Assembly (NCBI GenBank): GCA_039715165.1
Contig: JBDLHX010000072.1
Coordinates: 1 to 12,357, forward strand
DNA: 12,357 bases
Direction: 5' to 3'
Source: JAHEEL01 sp039715165
GTDB lineage: Bacteria; Actinomycetota; Acidimicrobiia; Spongiisociales; UBA5794
Part shown: one piece after another, positions 1 to 4,466 of the stretch
Position numbering within the stretch: position 1 is the stretch's first letter
Layout: each line of letters begins with the position of its first letter
Notes under the pieces: generated by a model
What the model saw: the letters and a program-made list of their open reading frames with translations, nothing else
The model's database searches: none
Told to the model about the DNA's origin: nothing
Made by a program: the position numbers and the translations under genes

Positions 1-96
1 GTTGATGAGGTCTCCGAGCACGAGCAACGGCTCCCCGAGTTCAGCGACGCGGCGAAGCAGGCCGGATGCGCCGTGAACGTCGGCAACGATGAGCAT
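1..96 (-). CDS. Metallophosphoesterase, N-terminal fragment (gene runs off left edge)
   Basis: Reading the minus strand from the ATG at 96 gives 32 residues before the window ends. They start MLIVADVHG and finish LLVLGDLIN. D-x-H (D6, H8) and G-D-x-x-N (G28, D29, N32) are the first two metal-binding motifs of calcineurin-like metallophosphoesterases, in the right order and at the usual distance. The family hydrolyses phosphomono- or diesters with a two-metal centre; the substrate cannot be told from this fragment. The frame is open back to the stop of the queG-like gene 66 bp upstream, but the ATG is the only reasonable start codon and it places the motif at the very N-terminus as usual. No clear ribosome site precedes it. 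It lies on the same strand as the queG-like gene and may be co-transcribed. Confidence 0.8.
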   Translation of the reverse strand, partial: MLIVADVHGASGLLRRVAELGEPLLVLGDLIN

Positions 97-162
97 CAGA
101 CAGCGTCTGAGTTCGAGACGCCTGCAGTTACAGCGGTGGCGGCACAGATCGAGACCATCACG

Positions 163-1287
163 TCAGCGTAGACCGTGGTCGTCCTGCCGGCGTCGCTTCG
201 CTCGGTGAACTTCCTCTCGAACCCTCGCGTCGTGCTCGTCTGCAAGTGTCATCACGAGAGCGGCGCCGGTTCCCTCGGTGCCGAACTCCCCCGCTGCCCA
301 TGCAGCGTGAGCGCGCAGAAGCCAGTCGGGATGGCCCAGGTAGGTAACGACCATCGGTTCCAGGTGTGGGGAGCGGTCGTTGCCCGCCGCGACGAGTGCG
401 TTGCGCTTGAGGATGCGAGGTCGTCTCGCCGGAAGGTAGAAGTGACCGAATCTGGCCAGGAGATCCTCGTCCGTTGCGCCGAGGACGTCGACAATCGCCG
501 GACCGGATACCGGCAGCGCAGCATCGAGGATGCGCGTGCCGGGCGGGCACGACGTGAGGCAATCGTCGCATCCGTAGAGCCGGTCTCCAACGGCGGCCCG
601 CAGCTCGAGGGGGATCACCCCGCCGGACTGAAGGTGGTAGGCGAGGCAGCGGCGCACGTCGAGCACGCCGCTTGGCTGGATCGCACCCGTCGGGCAGGCT
701 GGAATGCACTCGACACATGTACCGCACGTCCGTGCCATCGGCCGGTCGGCCTCGAGCCGGGCGTCGGTGACGACGGACCCGAGCAGCATCCAAGGACCGG
801 CGCCCGGGGCGAGCACCATCGTGCTTCTCCCCCACCACCCGACACCGGCCCGCACGGCCGCGGCCCGATCGACGAGGCGGGAGTCATCCGCGAGCACCTC
901 AGCTCGGTGGCCCGATTCCTCGAGTGCTACGACGACCGACTCGAGGGCGGCTCGAAGTCCCGCGTACTGGTCGCCGTCTGCGAAGCGGGCAATGCGCATC
1001 GTCCCCACCTCCACGACAGCGGCACCCGCATCCGGCTCATACGCGAACGCAAGGACGATGAGCCTCTCTGCCCACGAGAACGTGCGGCGGACGTCGGTTG
1101 CCACCGCAGTGTCGCGATATGTGAAAGCGAGATCTGCGGCGAGGCCGCCGGCATGCCGCTCATCCATGGCCTGCTTGACGTCCTCGAACGGTTCCGCGGT
1201 CGTGATCCCGAATCCAGTGCAGCCTTTCGCCGCAGCGATCTCCTGAAGCTGTTCTTTCAGCACAGGGCCACGATACGTCCCCGACAT
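163..1287 (-). CDS. queG: Epoxyqueuosine reductase-like double [4Fe-4S] protein (QueG family)
   Basis: 374 residues, the usual QueG length. QueG reduces epoxyqueuosine to queuosine in tRNA, using cobalamin and two [4Fe-4S] clusters, in the cytoplasm. The N-terminal part (about 10-185) matches the QueG-type domain, including DDSRLVDRAAAVRAGVGWWG at 134-153, where families usually have DT-P-ER-AA-AGLGWIGKN. The ferredoxin-like part follows: C188, C191, C194, C198 (C-x2-C-x2-C-x3-CP), C214, then C240, C243, C247 (C-x2-C-x3-CP). The C-terminus, with KRNALVAAGN at 294-303 and an Ala-rich helical stretch to about 365, resembles the HEAT-like tail of QueG. Differences from textbook QueG are CPPG instead of CPWN after the second cluster and loss of the usual YARGxDYH motif (here RFADGDQY). 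It may therefore be a QueG-like reductase acting on another substrate. No tgt or queA is nearby. The ATG at 1287 has only a weak, distant AGGAAG, so the start is less certain than the frame. It sits 20 bp after a small Cys4 protein gene. Confidence 0.8.
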   Translation of the reverse strand: MSGTYRGPVLKEQLQEIAAAKGCTGFGITTAEPFEDVKQAMDERHAGGLAADLAFTYRDTAVATDVRRTFSWAERLIVLAFAYEPDAGAAVVEVGTMRIARFADGDQYAGLRAALESVVVALEESGHRAEVLADDSRLVDRAAAVRAGVGWWGRSTMVLAPGAGPWMLLGSVVTDARLEADRPMARTCGTCVECIPACPTGAIQPSGVLDVRRCLAYHLQSGGVIPLELRAAVGDRLYGCDDCLTSCPPGTRILDAALPVSGPAIVDVLGATDEDLLARFGHFYLPARRPRILKRNALVAAGNDRSPHLEPMVVTYLGHPDWLLRAHAAWAAGEFGTEGTGAALVMTLADEHDARVREEVHRAKRRRQDDHGLR

Positions 1288-1307
1288 CGACCGGCGATGC
1301 GATCTTC

Positions 1308-1514
1308 CTAGCCACTCGCCGCGCCACGACCCGGGTAGCGGGCGACGAGCCGGATCGGAGCAACGAGTCCAACGTCTGCAAGGTTCTGAATCGCCATCTC
1401 CTCATCATCTCCGATGCGCGTCGGCCCGCCGCTCCCGGCGAGCAGCATCGGAACGATGCAGTCGACGCACGCACCGGTCCCGTCCATCACACAGGTGTCA
1501 CAGTCGATGACCAC
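1308..1514 (-). CDS. Small four-cysteine protein (conserved-hypothetical type), GTG start
   Basis: 68 residues. The start is a GTG at 1514 preceded on the minus strand by AGAGAGGAG with a 4-base spacer before the GTG, one of the best ribosome sites in the window. That is why I call it a real gene. The N-terminus holds C5-x2-C8-x7-C16-x2-C19, followed by a hydrophobic IVPMLL segment. This looks like a small zinc-ribbon or metal-knuckle fold. The C-terminal half (about 30-68) is less structured, ending in a Gly/Ala/Arg-rich tail. I recall similar short proteins beginning MVIDC-x2-C in other actinobacteria, but with no assigned function. The gene ends 20 bp before the queG-like start on the same strand, which suggests an operon. 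The function is unknown; a metal-binding or regulatory partner of the Fe-S enzyme is only a guess. Confidence 0.72.
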   Translation of the reverse strand: MVIDCDTCVMDGTGACVDCIVPMLLAGSGGPTRIGDDEEMAIQNLADVGLVAPIRLVARYPGRGAASG

Positions 1515-1579
1515 GTTGCTCCTCTCTGTCGATGGGAGGAACGTATCAACGGGGTGTGACAGATTCGGAGTAGCTGAGG

Positions 1580-1625
1580 AGCCAAGTAGCCAAGACCGCC
1601 TTCGCTACTTCGCTACTTGGCTACT
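1580..1625. repeat. Intergenic palindromic repeat with tandem AGTAG octamers (copy 1)
   Basis: AGCCAAGTAGC at 1580-1590 is the exact reverse complement of GCTACTTGGCT at 1612-1622 (11-bp arms, 21-nt loop). The right half is also a tandem array: read on the minus strand it is AGTAGCCA, AGTAGCGA, AGTAGCGA (1625 down to 1602). It ends 10 bp before the hypA ATG. A second element of the same design lies at 10349-10423 in the opposite orientation. The roughly 120-bp gap between the divergent genes (1515-1634) holds nothing else I can support; no convincing promoter hexamers were found in it. Confidence 0.7.
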
Positions 1626-1634
1626 GTCACCGCC

Positions 1635-1976
1635 ATGCATGAAGTAGGGATTGCCCGCAACGTCATCGACGCCGCACTCGCCGCCGTTCCGGAAGACGGC
1701 GTGTTGAGAGGCGTCACCGTCTCGATCGGACCGTTGAGCGCCGTTGTGGCCGACTCGCTCCGATTCGGGTTCGAGGTGGCGTCGAAGGACACGCCGGCCG
1801 AAGGCGCCGAACTCGAGATCCTCGAAGTACCACTCATCGCCCACTGCGAAGCCTGCGAAGCCGACCGCACCCTCGCGGACCCGGCGCTGCTCCGATGCCC
1901 GACCTGTAACGGCGGCGTGACGGTCGTATCCGGCAGCGAGACGCTCGTCACGTCCGTCCGCTACGACGAAGCCTGA
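1635..1976 (+). CDS. hypA: Hydrogenase/urease nickel incorporation protein HypA
   Basis: 113 residues starting MHEVGIA. HypA delivers nickel to the large subunit of [NiFe]-hydrogenase (and to urease in some bacteria), with HypB. The N-terminal Met-His is the nickel ligand of the family, so I place the start at the ATG at 1635 and not at the in-frame TTG at 1617, which lies inside the repeat. The zinc site is C-x2-C-x13-C-x2-C (CEAC ... CPTC), as expected. Length is normal. No good ribosome site is visible. The stop is 9 bp before the next gene, an LLM-class oxidoreductase, so the two are probably co-transcribed. No hypBCDEF, hydrogenase or urease gene lies within the window, so its target enzyme must be encoded elsewhere or beyond the region seen here. 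Confidence 0.92.
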   Translation: MHEVGIARNVIDAALAAVPEDGVLRGVTVSIGPLSAVVADSLRFGFEVASKDTPAEGAELEILEVPLIAHCEACEADRTLADPALLRCPTCNGGVTVVSGSETLVTSVRYDEA

Positions 1977-1985
1977 CCCGTCGCG

Positions 1986-3020
1986 ATGCGGCTCGGCCTC
2001 AACCTCGGCTACTGGGGCACGGCCCTCGCCACCGATGCGACGCTCATCGCCGAGGCGGAGCGGCTCGGCTACGACTCGGTCTGGACCGCGGAGGCATACG
2101 GATCCGACGCCATCACGCCGCTCGCCTACCTCGCCGCGCGCACCGAACGGATCAAGCTCGGCTCAGGCATCCTCCAGATGGCAGCGAGGACTCCGGCAAT
2201 GACCGCGATGACCGCTGCGACGCTCGATGAGATGTCCGGCGGCCGATTCCTCCTTGGTCTCGGCGTCTCGGGGCCACAAGTCGTCGAAGGCTGGCACGGC
2301 CGCCCATACCACAAGCCCCTCCGCTTCACGCGGGAGTACGTGCAGATCGTGCGCGCCGTGCTCGCAAGAGAGGGACCCGTCGAGTTCGACGGCGAGTTCC
2401 TCCAGCTCCCGTATCGAGGACCGGGAGCGACCGGACTCGGGAAACCGCTGAAGCTCATCTCGAAGCCGCCACGACCCGACCTGCCGATCTACCTCGCCGC
2501 GATCGGACCGAACAACGTCCGGCTCGCCGCCGAGATCGCCGACGGATGGCTCCCCGTCCTGTACTCGCCCGAACAGGCCGAGGGCATCTACCGGCCGCTG
2601 CTCGAAGAGGGTTTCGCACGTTCGGGGGACTCGTCGAAGAGCGATCGGTTCGACGTCGCGGTCTCAGTGATCGTGTCGATCGACGATGACATCGACCGAG
2701 CCCGCCTCTCCGCCAAGCCCTTCCTCTCGCTCTACATCGGGGGCATGGGAGCGGTGGGGAAGAACTTCTACCACGACCTCGCCCACCGATACGGCTACGG
2801 CGAAGCGGCGGATCACATCCAGAGCGCGTATCTCGAAGGGCGCAGAATGGAGGCGATGCGAGCGGTGCCGGACGCACTCGTGGACGAGGTGGCGCTCGTC
2901 GGCCCGAGAGAGAAGGTCGCGGACCAACTCGACGCATGGCGTGAGTCTGGAGCGACCACGCTCATCGCCGGGACAACGGACCCCGCGACGATTCGCACTC
3001 TGGCCGAGCTGGTGCTGTAG
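1986..3020 (+). CDS. LLM-class F420-dependent oxidoreductase (Rv3520c-like)
   Basis: 344 residues of the bacterial luciferase-like monooxygenase fold (TIM barrel), the family that uses FMN or coenzyme F420. Visible features are the N-terminal MRLGLNLGYWG strand, AERLGYDSVWTAEAYGSDA (about 24-42), ERIKLGSGILQMAARTPAMTAM (about 54-75) and SGGRFLLGLGVSGPQVVEGWHG (about 84-105). The last is the conserved core of F420-type members. PIYLAAIGPNNVRLAAEIADGWLP (about 167-190) is the typical later barrel strand. Overall it resembles the mycobacterial Rv3520c group, whose substrate is not established. Whether it uses F420 rather than FMN is inferred from that resemblance and from actinobacterial context. 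It follows hypA by 9 bp with no strong ribosome site, so translation may be coupled. The next gene converges on it with 46 bp between stops. Confidence 0.85.
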   Translation: MRLGLNLGYWGTALATDATLIAEAERLGYDSVWTAEAYGSDAITPLAYLAARTERIKLGSGILQMAARTPAMTAMTAATLDEMSGGRFLLGLGVSGPQVVEGWHGRPYHKPLRFTREYVQIVRAVLAREGPVEFDGEFLQLPYRGPGATGLGKPLKLISKPPRPDLPIYLAAIGPNNVRLAAEIADGWLPVLYSPEQAEGIYRPLLEEGFARSGDSSKSDRFDVAVSVIVSIDDDIDRARLSAKPFLSLYIGGMGAVGKNFYHDLAHRYGYGEAADHIQSAYLEGRRMEAMRAVPDALVDEVALVGPREKVADQLDAWRESGATTLIAGTTDPATIRTLAELVL

Positions 3021-3066
3021 CAGCGACAGGCGACAGAGTGTCCCCCTTGGTACCGAGTCCCGCTTC

Positions 3067-4293
3067 CTACAGCCAGTCGGCAAGGGCCTTTGACCAGAGC
3101 ACAGCTGCGCCGTAGACGTTGCACCGCTCGCGAACCTCACGATCGTCCGAGATCACAACGACTGAACCGCCGTGCTCCGCGGCAAGGCTGACGATCACGT
3201 CGTCGGCGATGACGCCCTCCTCAGCGAACCTCACGACAATCCCCGAGTCCGTCACGGAGACGGGGCGGCCATCTCGGAGGTCCGAGTCGAAAATCACCTC
3301 GATGCGTGCGTTCCCAACATGGCGCTCGAGCCGTCCGAGCGCTCCCACGAGCTCCTTCCTCGCTCTTGCGGTGGCCATGGTCGCCTTGTCGAGCACGCCG
3401 AGGAGGTTGTGGCCGTCGATGAGAACCACTGCGCCGTCGAGTCCCGCCAGCGCGTCGATCGCCTCGAGCGAATCCGGTGCTACTCCGGCCGGGACGATCG
3501 GTCGCTCTCGCCGATCCAAGTGCTCCATTCCGGGAGTGGCCAGGGTGGCCTCCCGATAGGGGGTGAGCGCCGCCGCTGCGCGATCGAGCCAGCGGGCGAC
3601 ATCGATCGGGTCGCGGGGCATCGATTCCGATTCGCCGGACTCGGTCTCCCGCTTCAGGTCGGCGATCGTCTTCCTCGCCAGTCGCAGCTCCTCGGCAAGG
3701 GTTGCAGCCGAGCGCTCTGATTCGAGACGGCCCTGGCGCATCTCTTCCATCTCGGCCCGCAACTTTGTTGCCCGGGCCTCAGAGCGCGCGGCTTCCGAAC
3801 GCGCCTCGGCCGCAGCGGTCTTCATGGGATCGAGCCGTGTCTCGATCGTTGCCTTCGCTGTGGCCTCTGCCCGAGACAGGTCCTTCTTCAGCGCACTCGC
3901 CTTTGCCTTCTCGGCACGGGACTTCACCCTCGCCGCTTCGAGATCCGCTTCGAGCCGAGCTAACCGCTTCTCCGCCTTTGTGACGGACCCGTCGGCAACG
4001 GCGGCCGCGACCGCGATCCACCACTCAGGCTCGGCGCGCAGATACGCCCCCGAGATCGGATCATTTGTTCCAAGACGGTCGAAGGCCTCAAGGGCCTTGG
4101 AGCGGAACCACTCGTCTTCGTCGATGCCGCGGAGCAGCGCCTTGACCAGCGGGACCGGGAGCGTCCCATCTCCCCGGCGGCCAACGGGACGCAGCTTTCC
4201 CGGCACGTCGTCGGCATCGAGATCACGCAGAGCGGCCCGAGCAGCATCGATGGCGGGCCCGAGCGTCATGCGGAGTTGCTTCGCGATGTCCAT
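3067..4293 (-). CDS. Coiled-coil protein with C-terminal NYN (YacP/Rae1-like) nuclease domain
   Basis: 408 residues in three parts. About 1-100 is helical with no family I can name. About 104-217 is an Ala/Glu/Lys/Arg-rich coiled coil. About 288-408 is a PIN-like NYN domain: VVLIDGHNLLG (289-299, D293 and N296), IEVIFDSD (331-338, D336), ADDVIVSLAAEHGG (363-376, D364/D365) and VVVISDDREVRERCNVYGAAVLWS (378-401, D383/D384). These acidic positions are those that bind metal in YacP/Rae1-type endoribonucleases, so RNA cleavage in the cytoplasm is likely. Rae1 itself is only about 170 residues; the long N-terminal extension is typical of actinobacterial homologues as I know them. The ATG at 4293 has GGGGA just upstream (minus strand). 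The start lies 7 bp from the -35 box of the divergent ilv promoter, so the two promoter regions must overlap. Confidence 0.8.
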   Translation of the reverse strand: MDIAKQLRMTLGPAIDAARAALRDLDADDVPGKLRPVGRRGDGTLPVPLVKALLRGIDEDEWFRSKALEAFDRLGTNDPISGAYLRAEPEWWIAVAAAVADGSVTKAEKRLARLEADLEAARVKSRAEKAKASALKKDLSRAEATAKATIETRLDPMKTAAAEARSEAARSEARATKLRAEMEEMRQGRLESERSAATLAEELRLARKTIADLKRETESGESESMPRDPIDVARWLDRAAAALTPYREATLATPGMEHLDRRERPIVPAGVAPDSLEAIDALAGLDGAVVLIDGHNLLGVLDKATMATARARKELVGALGRLERHVGNARIEVIFDSDLRDGRPVSVTDSGIVVRFAEEGVIADDVIVSLAAEHGGSVVVISDDREVRERCNVYGAAVLWSKALADWL

Positions 4294-4300
4294 GGTCCCC

Positions 4301-4328
4301 TTGACTCTGACGACGGTCGTGCCATAAT
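4301..4328 (+). promoter_or_regulatory. Sigma-70/SigA-type promoter of the ilv-leu operon
   Basis: TTGACT (4301-4306) and CATAAT (4323-4328) are each one base off consensus, with a 16-bp spacer. Transcription would begin near 4333-4338, a few bases before the leader-peptide ATG at 4340. The position directly in front of a leader peptide, hairpin and terminator supports it. The AT-rich -10 box lies in otherwise GC-rich DNA. The same AT patch could also serve the divergent nuclease gene, but no matching minus-strand -35 is visible. Confidence 0.75.
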
Positions 4329-4339
4329 CGCACGCTCAG

Positions 4340-4393
4340 ATGGAAACCGAGATGACCACAACCGACAACCTGTCCGTACTTCTTATCGACTAG
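4340..4393 (+). CDS. Branched-chain amino acid leader peptide of the ilvBNC operon
   Basis: A 17-codon ORF, METEMTTTDNLSVLLID, ending in TAG at 4391-4393. Residues 11-16 are L-S-V-L-L-I, so five of six are leucine, valine or isoleucine, the end products of the operon that follows. Three threonines (6-8) come just before. The ORF sits between a strong promoter and a terminator-like hairpin and ends where the first hairpin begins. This is the arrangement of amino-acid attenuators, and attenuation of ilvBNC through such a leader is known in Corynebacterium. The peptide would have no function except to make the ribosome pause when charged Leu/Val/Ile tRNA is scarce. The first ATG would be almost leaderless; an in-frame ATG at 4352, seven bases after a GGA, is the alternative start (13 codons). 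Confidence 0.8.
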   Translation: METEMTTTDNLSVLLID

Positions 4394-4418
4394 GCGCACA
4401 CGACCGACCGTGTGCGCC
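4393..4418 (+). promoter_or_regulatory. Leader hairpin 1 of the ilv attenuator
   Basis: GGCGCACACG (4393-4402) and CGTGTGCGCC (4409-4418) are perfect reverse complements, a 10-bp GC-rich stem with loop ACCGAC. The 5' arm starts on the last base of the leader-peptide stop codon, so a ribosome finishing the peptide would cover and open it, while one stalled upstream on the Leu/Val/Ile codons would not. No T run follows, so it is not itself a terminator. Its role as a pause or switching hairpin is inferred. Confidence 0.75.
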
Positions 4419-4421
4419 CAG

Positions 4422-4449
4422 CCCTCCGTGCCAAGCGGGGGGTTTTCTC
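4422..4449 (+). terminator. Intrinsic terminator (attenuator) in the ilvB leader
   Basis: CCCTCCG (4422-4428) pairs with CGGGGGG (4436-4442) as 7 bp including one G-U, with loop TGCCAAG. TTTTCTC follows immediately (4443-4449). This is a rho-independent terminator shape, placed 3 bases after hairpin 1 and 17 bases before the ilvB ATG. A terminator inside a 5' leader makes sense only if read-through is regulated. I could not find a strong competing antiterminator pairing by eye. Confidence 0.7.
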
Positions 4450-4466
4450 ATATCCGGAGCAGCACC

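Noticed and set aside
103..121. Small inverted repeat GCGTCT/AGACGC between the queG-like and metallophosphoesterase genes
   Set aside because: A 6-bp stem with no T run; not enough for a terminator or operator call.
175..1311. Long plus-strand ORF opposite the queG-like gene
   Set aside because: It is the antisense shadow of a gene with clear Fe-S motifs; the translation shows no domain and is Arg/His-rich.
1515..1580. Promoters for the minus-strand Cys4-queG genes or for hypA
   Set aside because: TTGATA-like and other hexamers are present, but none has a partner at proper spacing.
1617..1634. TTG start six codons upstream of the hypA ATG
   Set aside because: HypA needs an N-terminal Met-His, and the TTG lies within the repeat.
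3021..3066. Possible terminator between the converging oxidoreductase and nuclease genes
   Set aside because: GGCGACA/TGTCCCC around 3029-3045 pairs with one mismatch over a 3-nt loop but has no T run on either strand; the tandem GCGACAG at 3023-3036 is too short to interpret.
4410..4466. N-terminal extension of ilvB starting at 4410
   Set aside because: The extension would be encoded by the attenuator hairpins; the ATG at 4467 has a good GGAG and gives the normal family N-terminus.
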